Assembly (NCBI GenBank): GCA_900550865.1
Contig: URTM01000041.1
Span: forward strand, 1-15,579
Length of the DNA stretch: 15,579 nt
Source of the DNA: an uncultured Dorea sp.
GTDB lineage: Bacteria > Bacillota > Clostridia > Lachnospirales > Lachnospiraceae
Reading direction: 5' to 3'
This document shows, piece after piece, positions 1 through 7,046 of this stretch. Position 1 is the stretch's first letter; every line of letters begins with the position of its first letter. Under the pieces are notes generated by a model. It was not told the origin of the DNA. It ran no database searches and saw only the letters and a program-made list of their open reading frames with translations. The translations under genes were made by a program, and so were the position numbers.

Positions 1-41
1 TGACGGCTCTTTCTATCGCCGGAATACGAGTTCCTGAAATG

Positions 42-72
42 AAAAAAGCACCCAGTCATTTATACTGCGTGC
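42..72 (-). terminator. Possible second leftward terminator
   Basis: On the minus strand GCACGCAGT (72-64) pairs with ACTGGGTGC (56-48) around one G-G mismatch with a 7-base loop, followed by six T (47-42). It lies 264 bases beyond the rpsI terminator, so it is either a backup or serves a short transcript from the repeat element. Bases 1-41 hold no recognisable gene; one plus-strand frame is open from the left edge to about 221 and another ends at 37, neither resembling a known protein. Confidence 0.55.
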
Positions 73-91
73 TACATCAAATTCATATTCA

Positions 92-120
92 ATTATTCAA
101 ATTAGGTCAAACTATGTCAA
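92..120 (-). promoter_or_regulatory. Possible minus-strand promoter at the edge of the repeat element
   Basis: TTGACA (120-115), a 17-base spacer and AATAAT (97-92) on the minus strand. The -35 box is perfect, the -10 box moderate. A start near 85 would lead directly into the hairpin at 72-48, so if real it makes a very short or attenuated transcript. It may also be chance in A+T-rich DNA. Confidence 0.35.
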
Positions 121-318
121 ACTGCCACAGACCAAAACGAGGGAACAAAGGGCTGAAAAGCGACCCCAAAACACCCCCAAAAATCGGCTCTTGGTTAACC
201 ACTTTGGGCACCACTTGACCCTCTTTTTGCCCTCTTTTTGGCCGGTTAACCACTTGCGGACCACTAAAAATTGGGTGAAAACGGCTCTCGTTTTTCCAAA
301 TTTGGTCAAACTATATCA
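99..318. repeat. Non-coding element with nested direct repeats downstream of rpsI
   Basis: No credible gene is seen here. The ends are 21-base direct repeats with 19 matches (99-119 and 298-318, core GGTCAAACTAT). Inside are two further near-copies, 193-215 and 244-265 (GGTTAACCACTT, then GG and CCACT), and between them a perfect tandem 11-mer CCCTCTTTTTG (219-229, 230-240). A 10-base palindrome CCAAATTTGG lies at 296-305. The nesting suggests an intergenic repeat element or a cluster of protein-binding sites. No transposase or terminal inverted repeat was recognised. Confidence 0.6.
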
Positions 319-335
319 GCCCGTTTAGATATAGT

Positions 336-370
336 AAAACCCCGGAAAACCTTGATTTTCCGGGGTTTTT
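336..370. terminator. Terminator after rpsI, probably bidirectional
   Basis: A 14-bp stem, AAAACCCCGGAAAA (336-349) with TTTTCCGGGGTTTT (356-369) and a 6-base loop, carries T runs on both strands (TTTTT at 366-370 on plus, TTTT at 339-336 on minus). Confidence 0.92.
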
Positions 371-400
371 GAACCATTTTGATACGGTTTGAACAGCAGA

Positions 401-796
401 TTATCTCTTGCTGAACTGAGGCGCGCGACGAGCCGCCTTGAGACCATACTTCTTTCTTTCCTTCATACGAGGGTCTCTGGTAAGGAATCCAGCCTTCTTC
501 AGAACGGGTCTGAAATCGCCGTCTACCTGAAGCAGAGCTCTGGAAATACCGTGTCTGATCGCACCAGCCTGGCCGGTGTATCCGCCACCGCGAACGTTAA
601 CCAGAACGTCGAACTTCTCAGCAGTCTCAGTAGCTGCCAGAGGCTGACGAACGATAACCTTCAGAGTCTCCAGACCGAAGTACTCATCAATGCTTCTCTT
701 ATTGATTGTAATATTACCATTACCGGGTACTAAATATACTCTGGCGATGGATTTCTTTCTTCTACCGGTTCCGTAGTATCTTTCTGTTTTAGCCAT
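401..796 (-). CDS. rpsI: Ribosomal protein S9 (uS9)
   Basis: S9 is in the head of the small subunit; its C-terminal tail reaches the P-site tRNA. The 131-residue product starts MAKTERYYGTGRRKKSIARV, includes VRGGGYTGQAGAIRHGISRAL and the LKKAGFLTRDPRMKERKKYG block, and ends in the invariant SKR tail. GAGGAGGAAAA precedes the ATG at 796. It is the last gene of the unit, with a strong terminator 31 bases downstream. Confidence 0.98.
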   Translation of the reverse strand: MAKTERYYGTGRRKKSIARVYLVPGNGNITINKRSIDEYFGLETLKVIVRQPLAATETAEKFDVLVNVRGGGYTGQAGAIRHGISRALLQVDGDFRPVLKKAGFLTRDPRMKERKKYGLKAARRAPQFSKR

Positions 797-821
797 GATT
801 TATTTTCCTCCTCTCAGTCCT

Positions 822-1250
822 TTAGAATGTCAGTACTTCAGGCTTCTGAGCCTCATGCTTGTGCTCAGGTCCTGCATATACGTGAAGCTTGGTGAACATC
901 TGTCTTCCTAAAGGTCCCTTGGGAAGCATGCCCTTAACTGCAAGTTCGATAACCTGCTCAGGCTTCTTTGCTAACTTTTCTCTCAGGGTAGCTTCTTTTA
1001 AGCCACCAACGTAATCGGAATGATGATAATATACCTTCTGATCCATCTTCTTACCGGTTACTTTGATCTTCTCAGCATTGATAACGATAACGTTGTCACC
1101 GCAGTCGATGTGGGGAGTGAAGATAGGCTTATTCTTGCCTCTCAGCACTTTAGCAACCTCAGATGCCAGACGGCCTAAGGTCATGTCAGTAGCGTCTACT
1201 ACATACCATTTTCTATCGATTGTAGCTGGACTAGCCATAAATGTTTTCAT
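822..1250 (-). CDS. rplM: Ribosomal protein L13 (uL13)
   Basis: L13 is an early-assembly protein of the large subunit. The 142-residue product begins MKTFMASPATIDRKWYVVDA, has the conserved GRLASEVAKVLRGKNKP segment, the VYYHHSDYVGGLKE and AVKGMLPKGPLGR motifs, and KLHVYAGPEHKHEAQKPE near the end. GGAGGG precedes the ATG at 1250. It heads the rplM-rpsI pair behind a perfect-consensus promoter and a structured leader, and rpsI starts only 25 bases after it. Confidence 0.98.
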   Translation of the reverse strand: MKTFMASPATIDRKWYVVDATDMTLGRLASEVAKVLRGKNKPIFTPHIDCGDNVIVINAEKIKVTGKKMDQKVYYHHSDYVGGLKEATLREKLAKKPEQVIELAVKGMLPKGPLGRQMFTKLHVYAGPEHKHEAQKPEVLTF

Positions 1251-1421
1251 TATGTTCCCTCCATATTACTTTCGCCGATTCCTGATCGACTTTTTCAGTG
1301 TTCCGGTCTGATAGTAATCTGCAGATGTCCGGCTACATTTTACTTCTTCCCAAAACGGTTGAATACTTTATTTCAATGCTTCGTCGGGGCTTTGACTCAG
1401 CATATTGAAACACTGTCACAG
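1251..1421 (-). ncRNA. 5' leader of rplM-rpsI, candidate L13-type ribosomal protein leader
   Basis: The minus-strand leader starts with CAGTGTT (1415-1409), complementary to AACACTG about 107 bases later (1302-1296), so a long-range closing helix of 5-7 bp is possible. Inside it TTTCA and ATGCT (1410-1406, 1403-1399) pair with AGCAT and TGAAA (1380-1376, 1375-1371) around a 2-base bulge. Rfam describes an L13 leader upstream of rplM in low-GC Gram-positives, bound by L13 for feedback control; I infer that type from place and folding, without having matched the consensus. GGAGGG lies before the rplM start. Confidence 0.5.
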
Positions 1422-1427
1422 TCATAT

Positions 1428-1456
1428 ATTATATGATACGGTTTCGTTCATGTCAA
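1428..1456 (-). promoter_or_regulatory. Consensus promoter of rplM-rpsI
   Basis: On the minus strand a perfect TTGACA (1456-1451), exactly 17 bases, and a perfect TATAAT (1433-1428). The predicted start is near 1421, giving a leader of about 170 nt before rplM. Confidence 0.9.
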
Positions 1457-1543
1457 TACATAAACTAAACTTTTTTGCGTTGTTTTGCGTTCATCTTTTA
1501 TTGCTCAGCCTCTCTTATGTTTATATCACGTATGGCGAAGCTA

Positions 1544-2335
1544 TTACAAGAACTCATATTTCACTAAAGTCAGTCCATGGGCCGGTGCGGTAGGTCCCGC
1601 TGCACTGCGGTCTTTTGCCTCGAGGATCGTGAAAATGTCCATGGGATCCCGCCTGCCCTGTCCGATATCTAACAGGGTTCCGGCAATGATCCTCACCATA
1701 TTATATAAAAAGCCATTACCGCAGACGCGGATCACCAGATCATTTTCTCCCTGCTCTTCCACTTCCACGGAATAGATGGTACGCACGGTGGATTCTACCT
1801 GGGCACCGGTCTGGCAGAAGCTTTTGAAATCATGTTCTCCTTCCAGGTAAGCCGCAGCTTCCTGCATCCGGTTCACATCCAGTTCATAATAAGTAAACAG
1901 CGAATACAAACGTTTCACTGGCATGGGGAACTGTGCCCGGTAGATCCGGTACTCATAAGTCTTGCGGCTGTCGCATTTCCGGGGATGCCAGTCATTTTCC
2001 ACCTGTTCGGACTTCTGGATACGGATATCCTCGGGAAGTCTCTGGTTCAATGCGTAGGAGATTTTCTCCGCAGGCATCCGGCTGGTCGTGTCAAACACAG
2101 CGATATTCCCCAGTGCATGCACCCCGGAATCTGTCCGGCTGGCACCGATGACCTCAACAGGCTCTCGTAGCAGATCGGTCAGACACCGGTTCAATTCGCT
2201 TTCGATGGTGATCCCATTATTCTGGATCTGCCAACCATGATAATTCGTTCCGTCATAAGCCACGGTCAGGCGGACACGCTTTTTTTCTTTTTCCGGCTGC
2301 TTTGACAGCTGTTCTATTATCATTCCCGATTCCAC
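1544..2335 (-). CDS. truA: tRNA pseudouridine(38-40) synthase TruA
   Basis: TruA converts uridines 38-40 of the tRNA anticodon stem to pseudouridine. The 263-residue product contains RVRLTVAYDGTNYHGWQIQ (20-38), the catalytic motif GASRTDSGVHA with nucleophile D69, and GFLYNMVRIIAGTLL (208-222). The start is uncertain: a GTG at 2335 follows GGGTGA at 7 bases, while an ATG at 2323 (four residues later) has no clear binding site; GTG is preferred. It lies 110 bases after ecfT with no promoter or terminator seen between, so it is probably co-transcribed. No terminator was found after it, so transcription may run into rplM-rpsI. Confidence 0.95.
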   Translation of the reverse strand: MESGMIIEQLSKQPEKEKKRVRLTVAYDGTNYHGWQIQNNGITIESELNRCLTDLLREPVEVIGASRTDSGVHALGNIAVFDTTSRMPAEKISYALNQRLPEDIRIQKSEQVENDWHPRKCDSRKTYEYRIYRAQFPMPVKRLYSLFTYYELDVNRMQEAAAYLEGEHDFKSFCQTGAQVESTVRTIYSVEVEEQGENDLVIRVCGNGFLYNMVRIIAGTLLDIGQGRRDPMDIFTILEAKDRSAAGPTAPAHGLTLVKYEFL

Positions 2336-2445
2336 TGTATTTCACCCGCTTTCTCTCCTGCCACCTGTCTTAGGTTCCCAGACATTCTTTCCTGTATTTG
2401 ACGAGATACTATCTGCTATGGGCATTATTGTTTTGCAGTAAAAAT

Positions 2446-3255
2446 TTACGGTAAAAACGGTAGCCTTCCTACCACAATGCTGATCACCATATATGCGGCA
2501 ATACAGCCGTAAGCAATGTAATCTCTCTTATGATAGATCAGCGGCTTCATCTTCGTCCTGCCCTCTCCGCCGCGATAGCATCTGGCCTCCATTGCCATAG
2601 CCAGATCATTGGCTCTGCGGAACGCAGAAATAAACAGAGGCACCAGCAGGGGCACCATGGCCTTGGCACGCTTGAAAATGTTTCCGCTCTCGAAATCCGC
2701 TCCCCTGGCGATCTGTGCCTTCATGATCTTATCCGTCTCCTCTAATAAAATGGGAATGAAACGAAGCGCAATGGACATCATCATGGCCACTTCATGTACG
2801 GGCACCTTGAATACTTTTAATGGTCCCATCATTTTCTCCATACCGTCCGTCAGGTTATTCGGTGTGGTGGTCAGTGTCATCACAGAGGATCCAATGATCA
2901 GCAGTGTCAGGCGGATTGCCATGGAAATGGCCATCTTCAGACCTTCCTGCGTAATGGTCAGCTTCCAGATCGTCAAAAGCGGTGTGCCCTGTGTCAGAAA
3001 CAGATTGAATACCACCGTGATCATCATCAGCATGACGATAGTCTTCATTCCTTTTACCATGAACCTGAACGGTACCTTTGACAGCCGGATCACCATCCCC
3101 AGAAACAGGGCTGCGATCACGTATCCCGCGTAATTTTTAAAAAAGAACAGTGATATGATAAATAGGAGAGTACCTCCCAGCTTGACTCTGGGATCCATCT
3201 TGTGTATCACGGATTCTGTCTGATAGTATTGTCCTAATGTAATATCTCTAAGCAT
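2446..3255 (-). CDS. ecfT: ECF transporter transmembrane subunit EcfT
   Basis: EcfT couples the two ATPases to the substrate-binding S component. The start is the ATG at 3255 (MLRDITLGQYYQTESVIHKM) with AAGGAG just upstream; the frame is open to 3309 but the extra 18 residues would include the binding site. The 269-residue product has several membrane helices and the two coupling-helix motifs: QIARGADFES (ARG at 183-185) and AMEARCYRGG (ARC at 224-226, where the family consensus is ARG). No S-component gene is nearby, consistent with a group II module shared by several S components. Confidence 0.95.
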   Translation of the reverse strand: MLRDITLGQYYQTESVIHKMDPRVKLGGTLLFIISLFFFKNYAGYVIAALFLGMVIRLSKVPFRFMVKGMKTIVMLMMITVVFNLFLTQGTPLLTIWKLTITQEGLKMAISMAIRLTLLIIGSSVMTLTTTPNNLTDGMEKMMGPLKVFKVPVHEVAMMMSIALRFIPILLEETDKIMKAQIARGADFESGNIFKRAKAMVPLLVPLFISAFRRANDLAMAMEARCYRGGEGRTKMKPLIYHKRDYIAYGCIAAYMVISIVVGRLPFLP

Positions 3256-3326
3256 ATTGCTCCTTACTGGGTTTCCGCCCGCTTTCGCCTTCCGGGTCAG
3301 AACCCGCATCTTCCCTCATGCTTCTC

Positions 3327-4184
3327 TTAACTGTGCTTTGCTTTCCAGACTCTGGCAATCTCTTCCGCCGCTTCCTCGATCGTCGTGGCATCCACGTCCA
3401 CATCTGCACCTCTTGCCTTCAGATCGTGCATAATATAAGTAACCTGCGGTGCTGCCAGCCCCACCTCTTCCAGTTCTTTGTAATGTTTAAATACTTCTCT
3501 CGGTGTATCGTCATACATGACACTGCCCTTGTTCATTACAATGATGCGGTCCACATATTCCGCCACATCTTCCATGCTGTGGGATACCAGCAGGATGGTA
3601 AGTCCGGTCTCTATCTGCAGTTTTTTGATCTGCTGCAGGATCTCATCTCTTCCCTTGGGATCCAGTCCGGCTGTCGGCTCGTCCAGGATCAGTACCTCCG
3701 GCTTCATGGCCAGCACTCCGGCGATCGCCACACGACGCTTCTGTCCACCGGACAATTCAAAGGGGGACTGATAGAAAAGTTCATCCGGCAGTCCTACTTT
3801 TTTCAGAGCATCGTATGCACGAAGCTCCACTTCCTTTTTATCAAGTCCCAGATTCTTCGGTCCGAAACAGACATCGCTGAATACATCGATCTCAAACAAC
3901 TGATGTTCCGGATACTGGAACACCAGTCCTACCTTGCTGCGGAGCTTCTTCATATCATAATCCTTGTCGTAGATATCTTCTCCGTTAAAATAGATATGTC
4001 CGTCGGTAGCACGGATCAATCCGTTCATATGCTGCATCAGCGTGGACTTACCGGAACCGGTATGCCCAATGATACCGATGAACTGTCCATCCGGTATCTT
4101 CAGGCAGACATCGTTCAGGGCATGAACTGCCAGCGGTGTATCTGCACCGTATACATAATTCACATGATCTAATATGATAGACAT
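3327..4184 (-). CDS. ecfA2: ECF transporter ATPase EcfA2
   Basis: Partner ATPase of EcfA1 in the heterodimeric ECF motor. The start chosen is the ATG at 4184 (MSIILDHVNYVYG) with AAAGGAT upstream, the standard EcfA2 beginning; in-frame GTG (4232) and ATG (4223) starts would add 13-16 non-conserved residues overlapping the end of ecfA1. The 285-residue protein has Walker A GHTGSGKST (40-48), Q90 in VFQYPEHQ, signature LSGGQ (144-148), Walker B VLILDEP with E169, and H202. The Q-loop neighbourhood YPEHQLFE differs from EcfA1 NPDNQIIG in the way usual for A2 versus A1. Confidence 0.96.
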   Translation of the reverse strand: MSIILDHVNYVYGADTPLAVHALNDVCLKIPDGQFIGIIGHTGSGKSTLMQHMNGLIRATDGHIYFNGEDIYDKDYDMKKLRSKVGLVFQYPEHQLFEIDVFSDVCFGPKNLGLDKKEVELRAYDALKKVGLPDELFYQSPFELSGGQKRRVAIAGVLAMKPEVLILDEPTAGLDPKGRDEILQQIKKLQIETGLTILLVSHSMEDVAEYVDRIIVMNKGSVMYDDTPREVFKHYKELEEVGLAAPQVTYIMHDLKARGADVDVDATTIEEAAEEIARVWKAKHS

Positions 4185-4231
4185 TTTTTCGATCCTTTCC
4201 CGAGTACTTTCATTCGCTGCCATCCCCGCCA

Positions 4232-5095
4232 CTATTTCCTGTCGGTTTTTCCATAGCCCAGTGCACTGACCAGCTCTTCCCTTGTCAATATGCCATCCGG
4301 CAGCGGAATTCCGCGTTTCTGCAATTCATACGATAACAGCGTTACCTGCGGCACATCCAGCCGTAGCTTTTTCAGCTGCTCCACCTGTGAAAAGATTTCC
4401 CGGGGGGTACCCTGCATGGCAATTTTCCCCTCATCCATGACAAATACCTTGTCCGCATGAATAATTTCTTCCATATAATGGGTGATCAGGATCAGCGTGA
4501 CGCCTTCCACCTGATTCAATCCGCGGACTGCACGGATGACTTCCTTACGTCCACTGGGATCCAGCATGGCAGTCGGCTCATCCAATACAATACATTTGGG
4601 ATGCATGGCCAGTACTCCGGCAATAGACACTCTCTGCTTCTGACCACCGGACAGCTTATTCGGGGAATACTTTCGATATTCGTACATACCTACCGCACGT
4701 AAGCTCTCTTCCACACGCTGCCAGATCTCCTCCGTGGGGATCCCCATGTTCTCCGGGCCAAATCCCACATCTTCTTCCACTACCTGTCCTATGATCTGGT
4801 TATCCGGATTCTGAAACACCATGCCGGCTGTCTGACGGACCTTCCAGATGTTGTCCTCATCCTTCGTGTCCATACCGTCGACCCAGAGCGTTCCCTCTGT
4901 CGGATTTAAGATGGCATTCATATGCTTTGCCAAAGTAGACTTGCCGGAACCGTTATGTCCGAGGATGGCTATGAACTGTCCCTGCTCTATATCAAGAGAA
5001 ACATCATTCACCGCTCTTGTGATCCCTTCCACATTTCCCTCTTCATCCCGACGAATATATTCATATACTACATTATTTGCTTTAATGATCTCCAT
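4232..5095 (-). CDS. ecfA1: ECF transporter ATPase EcfA1
   Basis: It is one of two ATPases of the energy-coupling factor transporter module that powers uptake of vitamins or metal ions bound by exchangeable S components. The start is the ATG at 5095, with GGAG 7 bases upstream; an ATG at 5113 would add six residues without a binding site. The 287-residue product has Walker A GHNGSGKST (46-54), Q-loop Q85 in VFQNPDNQ, signature LSGGQ (148-152), Walker B CIVLDEP with catalytic E173, and H-loop H196. It is first in the operon; its stop TAG overlaps a GTG of the downstream frame, so ecfA2 follows closely. Confidence 0.96.
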   Translation of the reverse strand: MEIIKANNVVYEYIRRDEEGNVEGITRAVNDVSLDIEQGQFIAILGHNGSGKSTLAKHMNAILNPTEGTLWVDGMDTKDEDNIWKVRQTAGMVFQNPDNQIIGQVVEEDVGFGPENMGIPTEEIWQRVEESLRAVGMYEYRKYSPNKLSGGQKQRVSIAGVLAMHPKCIVLDEPTAMLDPSGRKEVIRAVRGLNQVEGVTLILITHYMEEIIHADKVFVMDEGKIAMQGTPREIFSQVEQLKKLRLDVPQVTLLSYELQKRGIPLPDGILTREELVSALGYGKTDRK

Positions 5096-5168
5096 AAATA
5101 ATCTCCATTCCATATTCGCTTTGTGCCGGAGAATCAGCTATCTTCTGCTTTTGCAAGATATCGCTCCT

Positions 5169-5197
5169 ATTTTACTAGATTATGCACAGATTTACAA
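5169..5197 (-). promoter_or_regulatory. Probable promoter of ecfA1-ecfA2-ecfT-truA
   Basis: On the minus strand TTGTAA (5197-5192), 17 bases, then TAAAAT (5174-5169), with a predicted leader of about 65 nt before the ecfA1 ATG. No riboswitch-like fold was recognised in that short leader. Confidence 0.65.
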
Positions 5198-5235
5198 CAC
5201 TTAACAGGGAACTGACCCGACTTTTTCAAAATCTC

Positions 5236-5264
5236 TTGTACTGCTTTCCAAAAACCTTTATAGT
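5236..5264 (+). promoter_or_regulatory. Probable promoter of the M15 peptidase gene
   Basis: TTGTAC (5236-5241), a 17-base spacer and TATAGT (5259-5264) lie 57 bases upstream of the ATG. It is back to back with the ecfA1 promoter, with only 38 bases between the two -35 boxes. Confidence 0.6.
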
Positions 5265-5321
5265 TATGGTTGTATCTTTCTATTGCAGAACATTTCAGAA
5301 AATAAAACGAGGAGGCATTCT

Positions 5322-6263
5322 ATGAATCCGATCGATCGCAATAAAATATGGAAGATGGTGGGTATTCTTGCGCTCATCACTGTCGTTGCCGGAGGACTGC
5401 TAAGAGTATCCCAGCACAGTTCCTACACTCTGGGGGATTATGCGACGGACAATCCTTCCCTGGCTTATCAGACATCAGAGCCATCACCTACCCCGGAACC
5501 TACACCGGCCGTCGACAATTCCAATGCAAATGCGACAGAAAACTTGCAGGAAGGATCTTCCATGGCAGAAACTACTGTTTTGACCGGATATTCCCTGAAC
5601 GGAGAGCTATTGACCGACCAGCGGACCACGCTGTCCGACGGCTTCTATTATGAGCCGTTATCCGAGAAATTGCAGAGATATATAACAGGTGTTTCTTATC
5701 CTGCTACTGTGGATAACTCCGGAGAAGCCTCACAAGACCTGTTGAATTCTGTCGAAATCAGCTATGACGATCTGAGATATGTGCATATCCGGCATTACAA
5801 TTTTGAAGGAAATCCTGCAGAAGGTGAGCTGATCTGTAACAAAGCAATCGCGCAGGACCTGACGGAGATCTTTTATGAACTGTATTGTAATGAATATCAA
5901 CTGGAAAAAGTCTTATTGATCGATGAGTACGACGGAGACGACACCGCCTCCATGGAGGATAATAATACCTCCTGTTTCAATTATCGTCCGGTAGAAGGGA
6001 CCTCATCCCTGTCAAAGCATGCCCTGGGATTAGCGATAGACATCAATCCCTTTTACAATCCTTATATTACATACAATAAGGATGGCAGCGAAAAGGTATC
6101 TCCTGCAAACGCTTCCGCCTATGCAGACAGAGCCGCTTCCTTCCCCTACAAAATTGACGAAAACGATCTGTGCTATCAGTTATTTAAAGAACATGGCTTC
6201 ACCTGGGGAGGTCACTGGAACTCCTGCAAGGATTACCAACACTTCCAGAAGGTGGTGGAGTAA
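5322..6263 (+). CDS. Membrane-anchored M15-family peptidoglycan peptidase
   Basis: This 313-residue protein is predicted to cleave peptidoglycan peptides outside the membrane, as a D-Ala-D-Ala carboxypeptidase or an L-Ala-D-Glu type endopeptidase; the sequence does not decide which. It has a short cytoplasmic start, one membrane anchor (about 11-28), a Pro/Thr/Glu linker (52-63) that probably spans wall, and a C-terminal catalytic domain with the M15 motif SKHALGLAID (zinc ligands H233 and D240) and GGHWNSCKDYQHFQ (H307). No lipobox is seen. The start is the ATG at 5322 with GAGGAGG upstream, not the earlier TTG at 5283. It is the only plus-strand gene, monocistronic, with its own promoter and terminator, and it interrupts the usual rplQ-ecfA1 junction. 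Confidence 0.9.
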   Translation: MNPIDRNKIWKMVGILALITVVAGGLLRVSQHSSYTLGDYATDNPSLAYQTSEPSPTPEPTPAVDNSNANATENLQEGSSMAETTVLTGYSLNGELLTDQRTTLSDGFYYEPLSEKLQRYITGVSYPATVDNSGEASQDLLNSVEISYDDLRYVHIRHYNFEGNPAEGELICNKAIAQDLTEIFYELYCNEYQLEKVLLIDEYDGDDTASMEDNNTSCFNYRPVEGTSSLSKHALGLAIDINPFYNPYITYNKDGSEKVSPANASAYADRAASFPYKIDENDLCYQLFKEHGFTWGGHWNSCKDYQHFQKVVE

Positions 6264-6272
6264 TCCGCAAAG

Positions 6273-6303
6273 CAACGAGGGAATGCGGAGCATCCCCTCG
6301 TTG
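6273..6303 (+). other. Stable hairpin just after the M15 peptidase gene
   Basis: CAACGAGGG/CCCTCGTTG (6273-6281 and 6295-6303) continues, after one mismatch, into ATGC/GCAT with a 3-base loop. It starts 9 bases after the stop codon and has no T tract, so it is not a classic terminator. Its core (GAATGC...GCATNCCCTCG) resembles the core of the neighbouring terminator, which suggests a local duplication or 3'-end protection. Confidence 0.5.
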
Positions 6304-6326
6304 TACGGCTGTCGCCAAATAATTCT

Positions 6327-6380
6327 AAAAAAAGACAACCGCTAGTGAATGCAAGCATTCCCTCGCGGTTGTCTCTTTTT
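6327..6380. terminator. Bidirectional terminator between rplQ and the M15 peptidase gene
   Basis: A 9-bp stem GACAACCGC/GCGGTTGTC (6334-6342 and 6365-6373) with an inner GAATGC/GCATTC helix has seven A on its left side (6327-6333; seven T for leftward transcripts) and TCTTTTT on its right side for rightward transcripts. It separates converging transcripts of rplQ and the peptidase gene. Confidence 0.92.
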
Positions 6381-6400
6381 ATCCTTACTTTGCTCGTAGC

Positions 6401-7006
6401 TTAAACAAGCTCCAGAACAACAGTCATAGCTGCGTCACCCTTACGCTGACCGATCTTAACGATTCTGGTGTAACCACCCTTACGGGTAGCATACTTGGGA
6501 GCATACTCATCGAAGAGCTTTGCAACCAGGTCAACTTCCTTGGTGTTCTTTTTCTTGCCTGCTGCATCAGCGGGAACCTCAACTACAGGGTTCAGAACCT
6601 TCAGCATCTGACGACGTGCATGAGATCTGGTAGGCAGATCCTTCTTGATCTCCTTCTCAACTTCGTCGTATACAGTAACGGTAACACCGTTCTCGATCTT
6701 AACCAGCTTGCCATCCTTATCGCGATGGGACTCAGCCAGGACCTTACCGGTCTCCTTGTCAACGATCTGCTTTACGCGCTTGCCGTCCTTGTCCTTGCGG
6801 GCAACCTTGGTGGTAACTTTAACAGTTTCGAAGTTATCCTTCTCTTTTACTGCCAGAGCGATCAGTCCATCAACGATCTTCTGTACTTCCTTAGCCTTAG
6901 CTTCGGTGGTAACGATCTTGCCGTTGTTGATCACTGCAGTTACCTGATTTCTTAATAATGCCTTTCTCTGTGCAGATGTTCTGCCGAGTTTTCTGTACTT
7001 TGCCAT
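6401..7006 (-). CDS. rplQ: Ribosomal protein L17 (bL17), long form with internal insertion
   Basis: L17 lies at the peptide exit side of the large subunit. The start is the ATG at 7006 (MAKYRKLGRTSAQRKALLRN) with AAAGGAAAA upstream; an in-frame start at 7045 has no such support. The product is 201 residues, while the family is usually 115-130. The N-terminal part (to about 57) and the C-terminal part from VDLVAKLFDEYAPKYATRKG (158 on) are canonical; about 60-70 residues near 58-126 plus a short basic stretch are extra. A long L17 is, as I recall, usual in Lachnospiraceae, but here the insertion contains a repeated module, KDKDGKRVK (71-79) and RDKDGKLVK (95-103), suggesting duplication. It is the last gene before a strong terminator. 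Confidence 0.96.
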   Translation of the reverse strand: MAKYRKLGRTSAQRKALLRNQVTAVINNGKIVTTEAKAKEVQKIVDGLIALAVKEKDNFETVKVTTKVARKDKDGKRVKQIVDKETGKVLAESHRDKDGKLVKIENGVTVTVYDEVEKEIKKDLPTRSHARRQMLKVLNPVVEVPADAAGKKKNTKEVDLVAKLFDEYAPKYATRKGGYTRIVKIGQRKGDAAMTVVLELV

Positions 7007-7046
7007 GATAATTTTCCTTTCTCCATTCATGGTACATCCGGCCATG

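Noticed and set aside
1..37. End of a plus-strand gene at the left edge
   Set aside because: Only eleven codons are visible before a stop, and another frame is open further; neither can be assigned.
193..265. CRISPR array
   Set aside because: Only two near-copies of a 22-23-base repeat, with a spacer that is itself a tandem repeat; no cas genes.
112..309. 65-residue minus-strand frame in the repeat element
   Set aside because: It starts with TTG inside a direct repeat, has no ribosome binding site, and its sequence simply reads through the tandem repeats.
389..733. Plus-strand frame of 114 residues
   Set aside because: It is antisense to rpsI, whose product is unmistakable.
3318..4172. 284-residue plus-strand frame
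   Set aside because: It is antisense to ecfA2, which carries all ABC ATPase motifs; long antisense frames are common opposite such genes.
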